Shown in pieces: positions 1 to 7,389 of a stretch of DNA of 11,217 nucleotides. Below the pieces are notes generated by a model. The model saw only the letters and a list, made by a program, of their open reading frames with translations, was not told where the DNA came from and did no database searches. The position numbers and the translations under genes were made by a program. This DNA comes from Asaia bogorensis. Lineage in GTDB: Bacteria > Pseudomonadota > Alphaproteobacteria > Acetobacterales > Acetobacteraceae. Within the stretch, counting starts at the first letter, position 1. Each line of letters starts with the position of its first letter. The DNA is taken from positions 1 to 11,217 of the forward strand of contig CAMBXJ010000083.1 of assembly GCA_945871455.1 (NCBI GenBank), written 5' to 3'.

Positions 1-648
1 CTGGACGGCGCAGGCATTGGCCCAGAGACCGTTCTGCAGCAGCGACGACTTCACGACCCCGCCCTTGCCGGTCTTTTCCCGCCGATACAGCGCGGTGACG
101 ATCGCGGCATACATGCCCGTTGCGCTGGGATGATCGCCCATGCCGGGCATGGACCGCGCCGGGGGCGTCGTCGGTTCGGCGCGCACCTGGTCCATCAACC
201 CGGTCCGCGCCCAATAGGCGGTCGAGTCGAACCCGGTTTTCGCGGCCTCCTCGCCTTCTTCCCCATAGGCGGTGAAAGATGCGTAGATCAGGCGGGGGTT
301 CAGCGCGGTGAGATACTCGGCCGACAGTTTCAGACGGTCGCGCACCGGGAGCGGGAAGTTGGTCACGAACACATCGGCCGAGGCAATCAGCCGGTGCAAC
401 GCGCCGATGCCGTCCGGGTGCTTCAGGTCGATCGCCAGGCTGCGCTTGTTGCGCGAGGTAAGCTGCCAGTAATAGTCGAGGTCCTTGCCCGGCACCGGGC
501 CGCGGCTGCGCCAGGGATCGCCCACGTCGGGGGGCTCGATCTTGATCACATCGGCGCCAAAGTCGGACAGCATGGTGGCCGCCGCCGGTCCGGCGATCCA
601 GCTTGCGCAATCGACGACTTTGAGGCCCGAGAACAGGCTGTCGGTCAT
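1..648 (-). CDS. Class III CoA-transferase (CaiB/BaiF family), C-terminus cut by window edge
   Basis: The minus-strand frame is open from an ATG at 648 to base 1, giving the first 216 residues of a protein whose family is usually about 400. Class III CoA-transferases move CoA between carboxylic acids through an aspartyl-CoA thioester in the cytoplasm. Visible family marks are the N-terminal block LKVVDCASWIAGP (about residues 9-21), the stretch FGADVIKIEPPDVGDPWR, and MPGMGDHPSATG, where the Asp near residue 172 matches the catalytic Asp of formyl-CoA transferase. The start is supported by GGGAGG nine bases upstream. The gene lies downstream of hpnH on the same strand after a 233-bp gap, so read-through from ispH-hpnH is possible. 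The acyl substrate cannot be read from sequence, and a hopanoid role is not implied. Family call is strong; specificity is unknown. Confidence 0.9.
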   Translation of the reverse strand, partial: MTDSLFSGLKVVDCASWIAGPAAATMLSDFGADVIKIEPPDVGDPWRSRGPVPGKDLDYYWQLTSRNKRSLAIDLKHPDGIGALHRLIASADVFVTNFPLPVRDRLKLSAEYLTALNPRLIYASFTAYGEEGEEAAKTGFDSTAYWARTGLMDQVRAEPTTPPARSMPGMGDHPSATGMYAAIVTALYRREKTGKGGVVKSSLLQNGLWANACAVQ

Positions 649-881
649 GGTTTGGTTCCTCCCGCCATGCGGCGCGTTCTGAGTGGGCCGCACGCGGCCG
701 TCTCCCTTCGGATTGTCATGGTGGGTGGCGGAGGTCAAGGTTTCGGCGGGGATTCGAAGGCGGAACCACGCCAGCGGCTCCAGGGTCCGCTGCACGCATG
801 GCGGCCCTATGACGGAATCGTCAGAGCAGACCGATCACGCCACCGAAGGCAGCTCCACCCGAAGCCAACGCCGGCCGCAGA
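649..881. other. Intergenic gap between hpnH and the CoA-transferase
   Basis: This 233-bp gap holds no credible gene. Two small stem-loops can be drawn: GGCCG-CACG-CGGCC at 686-699, and a pair of CAGCGG/CCGCTG arms near 772-796. Neither is followed by a T-run in either direction, so an intrinsic terminator for hpnH is not demonstrated. A separate promoter for the CoA-transferase could lie here, but none stands out. Confidence 0.4.
658..663 (-). promoter_or_regulatory. Ribosome binding site of the CoA-transferase
   Basis: On the minus strand this reads GGGAGG and ends nine bases before the ATG at 648. It is a near-consensus Shine-Dalgarno site and fixes the start, which also places the conserved N-terminal block where the family has it. 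Confidence 0.6.
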
Positions 882-2042
882 TCAATCCCCTGCGTCGGCC
901 ATGTCCTCGACCGGTGCCTTCTTCGCCTTGATCCGGACCAACGCCTTCTCGACATGCTGGCTGTAGACGAATTCCGCCGGGCGCTGCTTGTCCAGGGGGA
1001 TATCCGGGGTGGTCGGACCCTCGGTGCGGATACCACGCAGCACCTGGGCCGCGGCTTTCCAGGGCTTGCGGACGGTTTCGGCGACGGCGCTTGCCTCATA
1101 CCCTGAGTGGACCATGCAATCGGCGCATTTCTCGTAGTTGCCGGTGCCGTAGGCGTCCCAATCCGTGGTTTCCATCAGCTCCTTGAACGACTTCGCGTAG
1201 CCCTCCCCCAGCAGGTAGCAGGGACGCTGCCAGCCGAAATAGGTGCGGCACGGATTGCCCCACGGCGTGCAATGGAAGGTCTGGTTACCGGCCAGGAAGT
1301 CCAGGAACATCGACGACTGGTTGAAGGACCACTTGCCCTTCCAGGCGCCCTTGCCCTGACGCCTGAAAATGCCGCGGAACAATTCCTTGGTCTTGGCCCG
1401 GTTCAGGAAATGCTGCTGGTCCGGAGCGCGTTCGTATGCGTAGCCGGGAGACACGGAGATCCCGTCCACCCCCATCGCCATCACGTCGTCGAAGAACGTC
1501 GCCACCTTCTCCGGCTGGGAGTTGTTGAACAGGGTCGCGTTGATGATCGTGCGAAATCCGCGACGCTTGGACTCGGCAATCGCCGCCACCGCGCGGTCAT
1601 ACACCCCGGTCTGGCAGACGGAGATGTCATGCTCCTCCCGCCCGCCATCCAGATGCACCGACCAGGAAAACCATTTGTTCGGCTTGAACAAATCCATCTT
1701 CTTTTCGAGCAGCAGGGCGTTCGTGCACACGATCACGAACTTCTTCCGCGCGATGGCGCCCTGGACGATCTGGTCGATCTCCCGGTGCAGCAGAGGCTCT
1801 CCGCCGGCGATCACCACCACGGGGGCGCCGCATTCGTCGATTGCCTCCATGCACTCAGCCACGGACAGGCGCTGGTTCAGGATCTCCGCCGGATAGTCGA
1901 TCTTGCCGCAGCCGGCGCAGGCCAGGTTGCAACGAAACAGCGGCTCCAGCATCAGCACCAGCGGGTAGCGCTTGCGGCCGAGCAGGTGTTGTTTGACGAC
2001 GTAGGCTCCGACGCGGAGGACCTGGTTCAACGGCACGGTCAT
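882..2042 (-). CDS. hpnH: Adenosylhopane synthase HpnH (radical SAM)
   Basis: This 386-aa protein has the full length and layout of HpnH. The family uses a [4Fe-4S] cluster and S-adenosylmethionine to join a 5'-deoxyadenosyl radical to hopene (diploptene), giving adenosylhopane, the first side-chain extension step. The radical SAM motif C38-x3-C42-x2-C45 sits in FRCNLACAGC, and the SAM-binding glycine stretch is AGGEP at 79-83. C106 matches the Cys that, as I recall for Zymomonas HpnH, quenches the substrate radical and sets stereochemistry. The C-terminal half (CTPWGNPC, then CADCMVHSGYEASAV) is typical of the family. The start at 2042 follows a GGGAA-type ribosome site. The gene begins 15 bp after ispH ends, so the two are almost certainly co-transcribed. 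Expected location is cytoplasm or inner membrane face. hpnG, whose product usually acts next, is not adjacent here. Confidence 0.96.
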   Translation of the reverse strand: MTVPLNQVLRVGAYVVKQHLLGRKRYPLVLMLEPLFRCNLACAGCGKIDYPAEILNQRLSVAECMEAIDECGAPVVVIAGGEPLLHREIDQIVQGAIARKKFVIVCTNALLLEKKMDLFKPNKWFSWSVHLDGGREEHDISVCQTGVYDRAVAAIAESKRRGFRTIINATLFNNSQPEKVATFFDDVMAMGVDGISVSPGYAYERAPDQQHFLNRAKTKELFRGIFRRQGKGAWKGKWSFNQSSMFLDFLAGNQTFHCTPWGNPCRTYFGWQRPCYLLGEGYAKSFKELMETTDWDAYGTGNYEKCADCMVHSGYEASAVAETVRKPWKAAAQVLRGIRTEGPTTPDIPLDKQRPAEFVYSQHVEKALVRIKAKKAPVEDMADAGD

Positions 2043-2057
2043 GGTTGCAAGGTTCCC

Positions 2058-2987
2058 TTAAGCGTCCGCGAGTTCCGCGGGGAAGCGGAACCGCACGTCC
2101 TCGGCCACCCCATCCAGGGTGGAAACCTCAATTTCACCGAACTGGCGCAGCCCATCCAGCACGCCCTGCACCAGGGTTTCCGGGGCCGATGCGCCGGCGG
2201 TGACGCCGACGCTGGCGATCCCGTCGAACCAGTCCGCCTGCAAGGCGCCGGCGTCGTCGATCAGATAGGCGGGCTTGCCCAGTTCTTCCCCGATTTCACG
2301 CAGACGGTTGGAGTTGGACGAATTGCGAGAACCCACCACCAGGATCAGATCCACCGCGGCGGCCAGTTCCCGCACGGCGTGCTGGCGGTTCTGGGTCGCA
2401 TAACAGATATCGCGCACGTCCGGTCCGACAATGGAGGGGAAGCGCGATTGCAGCGCGGCGATGATATGGCGCGTATCGTCCACCGACAGGGTGGTCTGGG
2501 TGATGTAGGCCAGCTTGTCGGGGTCGGTGACGTCCAGCATCGCGACATCGGCGACGGTCTGCACCAGATGCACCTTGGCCGGCACCTGCCCGATCGTGCC
2601 TTCGACCTCCGCATGGCCGGCATGACCGACGAGCACGATTTCCCGGCCCTGACGCGCGTAACGGCGGCCTTCGTTATGGACCTTGGCGACCAAAGGACAG
2701 GTGGCGTCGATCACCGGAAGGCCGCGTTCGGCGGCGGCTTCCTCCACCCGTTTGGCGACGCCATGCGCTGAAAAGATGGTCATCGCGCCGGGCGGGATTT
2801 CGCTCAGTTCGTCGACGAAGACCGCGCCGCGCTGGCGCAGGTTCTCCACGACATGGCGGTTGTGCACGATTTCATGACGCACATAGATCGGCGGGCCGTA
2901 TTTTTTCAGGGCACGCTCGACGATCTCAATGGCTCGCTCCACGCCGGCGCAGAACCCGCGGGGCTGGGCGAGGACGACACGAATCAT
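2058..2987 (-). CDS. ispH: 4-hydroxy-3-methylbut-2-enyl diphosphate reductase IspH (LytB)
   Basis: IspH reduces HMBPP to IPP and DMAPP, the last MEP-pathway step, using a [4Fe-4S] cluster in the cytoplasm. All three cluster cysteines are present at C13 (PRGFCAGV), C97 (DATCPLV) and C195 ([10 protein letters not shown]). Substrate residues are also in place: H42, H125 and E127 ([10 protein letters not shown]), T166 (TQTT), and the SSNSNR serine/asparagine patch. From the ATG at 2987 it is 309 aa, close to E. coli IspH (316), and begins [15 protein letters not shown] as family members do. GGAGAG lies seven bases before this ATG. Starts at 3002 (ATG) or 3011 (TTG) would add 5 or 8 residues but have poorer ribosome sites. 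It is first in an operon with hpnH, tying precursor supply to hopanoid tailoring. Confidence 0.97.
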   Translation of the reverse strand: MIRVVLAQPRGFCAGVERAIEIVERALKKYGPPIYVRHEIVHNRHVVENLRQRGAVFVDELSEIPPGAMTIFSAHGVAKRVEEAAAERGLPVIDATCPLVAKVHNEGRRYARQGREIVLVGHAGHAEVEGTIGQVPAKVHLVQTVADVAMLDVTDPDKLAYITQTTLSVDDTRHIIAALQSRFPSIVGPDVRDICYATQNRQHAVRELAAAVDLILVVGSRNSSNSNRLREIGEELGKPAYLIDDAGALQADWFDGIASVGVTAGASAPETLVQGVLDGLRQFGEIEVSTLDGVAEDVRFRFPAELADA

Positions 2988-2994
2988 GCGGCTG

Positions 2995-3000
2995 CTCTCC
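2995..3000 (-). promoter_or_regulatory. Ribosome binding site deciding the ispH start
   Basis: On the minus strand this reads GGAGAG, seven bases before the ATG at 2987. It lies inside the longer reading from 3002 or 3011, so it argues for the shorter, family-like N-terminus. Confidence 0.6.
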
Positions 3001-3350
3001 ATGGCGGGCAAGGGACCGAAGGATGGGTGGTTTGGGATACTGGACCGGAGCGGTCAGGATATGACAGGTTGCACGACCGGCCGCAACGCCGGAAGGCGAT
3101 TCGCTGCTATGTGGCAATCGCGCAACACACGATGCGAGAGTGACCGGGAAGCCCCTGCGCAACGGAGCCTGGCATGCTAACGGCGTTGAGATTGACCTTT
3201 GATGGCGCAGGGTGGTGGCACTGGGTGGTGGCGCCGGATGACGGCCGGTGCGGCGGCATGCGAATGAACGGAACGGGCTTCGACGCAGTGTCCTGTAACG
3301 GACCTCTTCCATACCGGTCCCACGGGATGCAGGCTTCAGGGTCAGGTGAC

Positions 3351-3384
3351 CGGGGTCATAAACGGGGGTCATGGGCGGGGTCGC
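3351..3384. repeat. Three CGGGGTCAT-like direct repeats
   Basis: The units are CGGGGTCAT (3351-3359), CGGGGGTCAT (3363-3372) and the more diverged CGGGGTCGC (3376-3384), spaced 12-13 bp apart. They lie about 130-160 bp upstream of the chosen ispA start. Regularly spaced half-sites can be regulator binding sites, but the sequence is G-rich and chance is possible. Confidence 0.3.
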
Positions 3385-3510
3385 GTGCCGACAGGACAGG
3401 GCTTCGATGCCCGCGACGGGTAGAACCCCGGATGTCGCGATCGGACCACCAGGATGCGGTTTGCCCGGACCACGGTCCAGGCGTGCGAGACGATAGGAAC
3501 GGGGCTTAGT

Positions 3511-4422
3511 GTGACAGCGGACGGTTTCGGGGAACGCGAAGAACTGCCGGCGGCGATGGCACGGGTCGCCACTGTTGTGGAGGCCGCGCTCGACGCGCTT
3601 CTCCCCCCGACGGAAGGCGCCGAAGGACGTCTGATCGACGCCATGCGATACGCCGCGTTGGGTGGTGGAAAACGCCTGCGGGCCTTCCTGGCCATGGAAA
3701 CCGCCGCGCTTTTTTCGGTCTCGGAGACGTGTTCCGCCCGGGTCGCGGCATCCATTGAGATGTTGCATGCGTATTCGCTTGTGCATGACGACCTTCCGGC
3801 GATGGACGATGACGATTTGCGACGCGGCAAGCCCAGCACGCACAAGGCCTTCGATGAGGCGACCGCCATTCTGGCCGGCGACGCCTTGCAGGCCCGCGCG
3901 TTTGAGGTCCTGGCCGAACCGGACACGCATTCGGACCCGCAGGCGCGGTGCGAACTGGTGATGGCCCTGGGTGCCGCGGTCGGAGGCCATGGCATGGCCG
4001 GTGGTCAGATGATCGACATGCTGGCCGAGGGCAACACCCTGGACGGGCCGATGGTCACTCGGCTGCAAGCCCTGAAGACCGGCCGGTTGATCCAGTTCAG
4101 CGCCGAATCCGGGGCCATCCTGGGAAGAGCGTCGTCGCAGCAACGCCATTTGCTGGCGGCGTATGGGCGGGATCTGGGGGCGGCGTTCCAGATTGCCGAC
4201 GATGTGCTGGATGTCGAGGGCAGCACGGAAGAACTCGGCAAGACCGGCGGCAAGGACGCCGCCGCCGGCAAGGCTACCATGGTTGCCGTCCTGGGCCTTG
4301 ATATGGCGCGGGCGCATGCGGACATGCTGGCGCGTCAGGCGGCGGGACATCTGGACGGTTTCGGCCCCAGGGCGGCAAATCTTCAGGCCCTGGCCGAATT
4401 TGTCGTACGGCGGCGGAGTTGA
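3511..4422 (+). CDS. ispA: Farnesyl diphosphate synthase (short-chain polyprenyl synthase)
   Basis: IspA condenses DMAPP with two IPP to make farnesyl diphosphate, the C15 precursor of squalene and hopanoids, in the cytoplasm. From a GTG at 3511 it is 303 aa, the normal size. Motifs appear in order: GGGKRLR with K54; the first aspartate-rich motif DDLPAMD at 93-99, preceded by HAYSLVH as in E. coli IspA; GDALQ; GGQMIDM; KTGRL; and the second aspartate-rich motif DDVLD at 230-234. The C-terminus LAEFVVRRRS matches the family end, so it is complete. An upstream ATG at 3454 adds 19 residues with no family likeness. The GTG has only fair ribosome sites (AGGA 12 bases upstream, GGGG six bases upstream). 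dxs follows after 18 bp, indicating one transcript. Function is firm; the exact start is less so. Confidence 0.94.
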   Translation: MTADGFGEREELPAAMARVATVVEAALDALLPPTEGAEGRLIDAMRYAALGGGKRLRAFLAMETAALFSVSETCSARVAASIEMLHAYSLVHDDLPAMDDDDLRRGKPSTHKAFDEATAILAGDALQARAFEVLAEPDTHSDPQARCELVMALGAAVGGHGMAGGQMIDMLAEGNTLDGPMVTRLQALKTGRLIQFSAESGAILGRASSQQRHLLAAYGRDLGAAFQIADDVLDVEGSTEELGKTGGKDAAAGKATMVAVLGLDMARAHADMLARQAAGHLDGFGPRAANLQALAEFVVRRRS

Positions 4423-4440
4423 GTGGGGAGAACGAGGCAC

Positions 4441-6432
4441 ATGAGTAAACACGAGACCCCGCTTCTGGACCGCGTGCGAATCCCGGCCGACATGCGGAAT
4501 TTCAACGTCGACCAACTGCGCCAGCTCGCGGACGAATTGCGGGCGGAAACGGTGGATGCGGTATCGGTGACCGGCGGGCATCTGGGCGCGTCCCTGGGCG
4601 TCGTGGAACTGACCGTCGCGATCCATGCCATTTTCGACACCCCGCGCGATCGACTGTTATGGGATGTCGGGCATCAGGCCTATCCGCACAAGATTCTGAC
4701 CGGGCGGCGCGACCGCATCCGCACCCTGCGCCAGGGGGGCGGCCTGTCCGGCTTCACCAAACGATCGGAGAGCGAGTACGACCCGTTCGGCGCGGCGCAT
4801 TCCTCGACGTCGATTTCCGCCGGGCTGGGCATGGCGGTGGCGCGCGATCTGAAAAATGCCCGCTATGTGGCCGCCAGCGAAGCGGAACGGGCCAGCCAGG
4901 GCTTGCAACGAGACGACCGCAACGTGATCGCCGTGATCGGCGATGGCGCCATGAGCGCCGGCATGGCCTATGAGGCGATGAACAACGCGGGCTCCCTGCA
5001 CTCCCGCCTTGTGGTCATCCTGAACGACAACGACATGTCGATCGCGCCGCCGGTCGGGGCGATGAGCGCCTATCTGTCGCGCCTGATGTCGTCACGCAGT
5101 TTCCTGAGCCTGCGCGAACTCGGCGCCCGCATGGCCAAGCGCTTCCCCAAGGGCATCGAGCGCACGGCTCGGCGGGCTGAGGAATATGCCCGCGGCATCC
5201 TGACCGGCGGCACCTTGTTCGAGGAGTTGGGCTTTTATTACGTTGGCCCGATCGACGGTCACAACCTGGACCATCTGCTGCCGGTGCTGCGCAATGTGCG
5301 GGAGGCCGACGAGACCGGCCCGATCCTGGTGCATGTCATCACCCAGAAGGGCAAAGGCTACGCGCCGGCCGAGGAAGCCGCCGACAAGTCCCACGCCGTG
5401 TCGAAATTCAACGTCATCACGGGGGAGCAGGCAAAGGCGCCCCCGGGTCCTCCCGGCTATACCAAGGTGTTCGCCGACGCGCTGATCGCGGAGGCCGAGG
5501 TCGATCCGTCCATCGTGGTAATCACCGCCGCCATGCCATCCGGCACCGGCGTGGACCGCTTCGCCAAGCGTTTCCCCGACCGCAGCTTCGATGTCGGTAT
5601 CGCCGAACAGCACGCGGTCACCTTCGCCGCCGGCCTGGCGACCGAAGGGATGAAGCCGTTCTGCGCCATCTACTCGACCTTCCTGCAACGCGGCTACGAC
5701 CAGATCGTGCATGATGTGTCGATTCAATCGCTGCCGGTGCGCTTTGCCATGGACCGCGCGGGGCCGGTGGGCGCCGACGGGGCGACCCATTCCGGCACGT
5801 TCGACCTGGCCTATCTGGGCTGCCTGCCCGGCATGGTGATCATGGCGCCGTCCGATGAGGCGGAGTTGATGCACGCGGTCGCGACCGCCGTCGCCATTGA
5901 TGATCGGCCCAGCGCGTTCCGCTATCCCAGGGGCGAGGGTGTCGGCGTTGCCCTGCCCACCCGCGGCGAGGTTCTGAGCCTTGGCAAGGGCAGGATCATG
6001 CGGGAAGGCAACAGCATCGCCATCCTGTCGCTGGGACCGCGGCTGGCGGATGCCATGAAGGCGGCCGACGAGCTTGCCGCGCGGGGTCTGCCCGCAACGG
6101 TGGCCGATGGACGCTTCGCCAAGCCGCTGGATACGGCGATGATCGAACAGCTTGCACGCCATCACGAGGTGTTGATCATCATCGAAGAAGGCTCGATCGG
6201 CGGCTTCAGTTCCGCCGTGCTGCACCATCTGGCCATCAAGGGCCTGCTGGATCGCGGCCTGAAGGTGCGGCCGATGGTCATGCCCGACATTTACATCGAC
6301 CACGAATCGCAGGCCAAACAGCTCGCCCAGGCCGGCCTGACAGCCAAGGACATCGTGGCGACCGCGCTGGCGGCCATCGGGATAGAGGCCGCGGCCCCAG
6401 CCCCGGTGAAGCAGATCCTGACGGTGCGATGA
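4441..6432 (+). CDS. dxs: 1-deoxy-D-xylulose-5-phosphate synthase
   Basis: Dxs joins pyruvate and glyceraldehyde 3-phosphate with thiamine diphosphate to make DXP, the entry and main control point of the MEP pathway. From the ATG at 4441 it is 663 aa, slightly longer than the common 620-640. Signature pieces are GGH with H47, [15 protein letters not shown] (about 75-89), the cofactor motif [18 protein letters not shown] starting at 167, [20 protein letters not shown] with the catalytic Glu at 389, and [16 protein letters not shown]. About 15 extra residues ([15 protein letters not shown]) precede the GDG motif relative to E. coli. GGGGAG lies ten bases before the ATG. A GTG at 4423 in frame is less likely because it lacks a site of its own. 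The stop overlaps the next start by four bases (ATGA), implying translational coupling to the hpnM-like gene. Confidence 0.97.
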   Translation: MSKHETPLLDRVRIPADMRNFNVDQLRQLADELRAETVDAVSVTGGHLGASLGVVELTVAIHAIFDTPRDRLLWDVGHQAYPHKILTGRRDRIRTLRQGGGLSGFTKRSESEYDPFGAAHSSTSISAGLGMAVARDLKNARYVAASEAERASQGLQRDDRNVIAVIGDGAMSAGMAYEAMNNAGSLHSRLVVILNDNDMSIAPPVGAMSAYLSRLMSSRSFLSLRELGARMAKRFPKGIERTARRAEEYARGILTGGTLFEELGFYYVGPIDGHNLDHLLPVLRNVREADETGPILVHVITQKGKGYAPAEEAADKSHAVSKFNVITGEQAKAPPGPPGYTKVFADALIAEAEVDPSIVVITAAMPSGTGVDRFAKRFPDRSFDVGIAEQHAVTFAAGLATEGMKPFCAIYSTFLQRGYDQIVHDVSIQSLPVRFAMDRAGPVGADGATHSGTFDLAYLGCLPGMVIMAPSDEAELMHAVATAVAIDDRPSAFRYPRGEGVGVALPTRGEVLSLGKGRIMREGNSIAILSLGPRLADAMKAADELAARGLPATVADGRFAKPLDTAMIEQLARHHEVLIIIEEGSIGGFSSAVLHHLAIKGLLDRGLKVRPMVMPDIYIDHESQAKQLAQAGLTAKDIVATALAAIGIEAAAPAPVKQILTVR

Positions 6433-7058
6433 TCCGATTGACCCGACGCGGCCTTCTGGCGCTGGCGGCGGCCGGTGCCGGTTCGGCTATCCCGGCTTGG
6501 GCCGAAGATGGGACCGCCATCCGGGCGCCGATCGTCGCGCTGTACAAGGGCCTGGAAGCCGTGATGAAGGCGGGAAAGGCGACGCCCTTCCGCCAACGCT
6601 TCGACCTCCTGGCCCCAGTGGTCGATCAGGTCTTCGACCTGGAAACCATTCTGCGCGTTTCGGTGGGGCTGCGCTGGGCGTCCATGGACACGGCCGCCAG
6701 GGCGGCCTTGGCGGACGCATTCCGCCGCTTCACCGTCGCGACCTATGTGGCCAATTTCGATAAATTCGGCGGCGAGAAGCTGGAAGTGCTGCCCGATACA
6801 AGGTCGATTGGGGAGGACCAGGTCGCGCAAAGCCGGATCGTGCCGTCCTCCGGAACCGTGGTGCGGCTGGATTATCTGATGCGCCGAACGGGTGGCAACT
6901 GGCGGATTGTAGATGTGTTGCTGGACGGCACCATCAGCCGGGTGGCTGTGCAGCGGTCCGATTTCCGCGCTCTGCTTGGCAAGGGGGATACCACGGCGCT
7001 GCTGGACAGCCTGAAGCGCAAGACCGCGGACCTGTCGGGCGGGACTCTGGGGTCGTGA
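6429..7058 (+). CDS. hpnM: HpnM-like MlaC/Ttg2D family periplasmic lipid-binding protein
   Basis: This is a 209-aa exported protein of the toluene-tolerance Ttg2D/MlaC family, in the hopanoid-associated HpnM group. MlaC proteins carry lipids across the periplasm between inner- and outer-membrane partners. HpnM is known mainly by its co-occurrence with hopanoid genes, so a hopanoid cargo is inference. The N-terminus has TRRGLLAL then a short hydrophobic run and an AWA-E cleavage site after residue 25. The paired arginines fit a Tat-type signal, although Sec export is also possible. The mature part has family features: an [16 protein letters not shown] block (about 57-72), [14 protein letters not shown] (about 99-112), and a C-terminal [16 protein letters not shown] strand pattern. 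The start ATG overlaps the dxs stop. Mla transport partners are not in the window. The hpnM symbol rests on context plus family resemblance. Confidence 0.85.
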   Translation: MIRLTRRGLLALAAAGAGSAIPAWAEDGTAIRAPIVALYKGLEAVMKAGKATPFRQRFDLLAPVVDQVFDLETILRVSVGLRWASMDTAARAALADAFRRFTVATYVANFDKFGGEKLEVLPDTRSIGEDQVAQSRIVPSSGTVVRLDYLMRRTGGNWRIVDVLLDGTISRVAVQRSDFRALLGKGDTTALLDSLKRKTADLSGGTLGS

Positions 7059-7074
7059 GGTCATGAGGTCGTGA
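7051..7074 (+). repeat. Three 8-bp tandem units over the hpnM stop codon
   Basis: The units read GGTCGTGA (7051-7058), GGTCATGA (7059-7066) and GGTCGTGA (7067-7074), then GG. The first unit contains the hpnM stop codon TGA. The array looks like a slippage expansion at the 3' end of the gene. Confidence 0.7.
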
Positions 7075-7389
7075 GGCTGGGGCGTTCATACCGACCGACC
7101 GAAGCAATTGCCGACGCACCGGCCCGTGGCGCCTCGTTTCTGCCGAACCTGACCGGGAAACCATTGCCGCGACGCCGGCGGATGGGTTGGCGGATCAGGT
7201 CCGGCCATCACGCTGAACCTATGCCGCGGGATCATTGGTTCGGCCGGTTTGGCTCGCACATCCCGAAAACCCGCGGGGGCGAGACGGTATTCCGCGTCGC
7301 GACGATGGGTAACACCCATGAGATTGCGATGTCTGGATGTGGCACGATCACCCGGGTAGCGGCGTAAGCAAGTCGGCGACCCTGCACCG
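7059..7389. other. Intergenic gap between hpnM-like gene and hpnI
   Basis: This 331-bp gap has no gene I can support. Read on the minus strand, 7172-7214 starts with ATGGCCGGACCTGATCC, which resembles the MAGPDP-type dispersed intergenic repeats common in alphaproteobacterial genomes. That match is from memory and only partial. A small perfect inverted repeat lies at 7305-7319. The gap ends 18 or fewer bases from hpnI with no clear ribosome site, so hpnI may have its own promoter here, but no convincing -35/-10 pair was found. Confidence 0.45.
7305..7319. promoter_or_regulatory. Inverted repeat upstream of hpnI, possible operator
   Basis: ATGGGT-AAC-ACCCAT is a perfect 6-bp inverted repeat with a 3-bp centre, about 70 bp before the hpnI start. 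The spacing from the gene suits a repressor or activator site, but a single palindrome of this length is weak evidence. Confidence 0.25.

Larger units (their letters stand above)
2988..3510. other. Divergent intergenic region between ispH and ispA
   Basis: This 523-bp region separates two outward-facing operons and must carry at least one promoter on each strand. I see no reliable sigma-70 pair. The best minus-strand candidate is weak: TTGCGG (3081-3086) and TATCCT (3056-3061) with a long 19-bp spacer. Two kinds of short direct repeat stand out: GGGTGGTGGC at 3210-3219 and 3223-3232, and CGGGGTCAT-like units at 3351, 3363 and 3376. Open frames across the region (for example 3174-3509 on plus) have no recognisable protein features. 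xseB, often found just upstream of ispA, is absent. Confidence 0.6.

Noticed and set aside
686..699. GGCCG/CGGCC stem-loop as hpnH terminator
   Set aside because: The stem is only 5 bp, has no T-run, and lies near the CoA-transferase start rather than the hpnH end.
130..966. Plus-strand open frame over the CoA-transferase
   Set aside because: The minus strand here encodes a clear class III CoA-transferase with its catalytic Asp, so the plus frame is a shadow.
1107..2771. Long plus-strand open frame (554 codons) across hpnH and ispH
   Set aside because: It is antisense to two firmly identified genes. Long antisense frames are common in GC-rich DNA, and the product is rich in His, Arg and Gly without domains.
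3174..3509. 111-codon plus-strand frame in the divergent region
   Set aside because: The start looks protein-like, but the rest is Arg/Gly-rich with no structure, and no ribosome site precedes it.
2926..4626. Long minus-strand open frame (566 codons) across the central gap and ispA
   Set aside because: It covers ispA and the dxs start in antisense and has low-complexity Arg/Pro/His composition with no family likeness.
5092..6303. Minus-strand open frame (403 codons) inside dxs
   Set aside because: It is the antisense shadow of a conserved enzyme gene and shows no motif.
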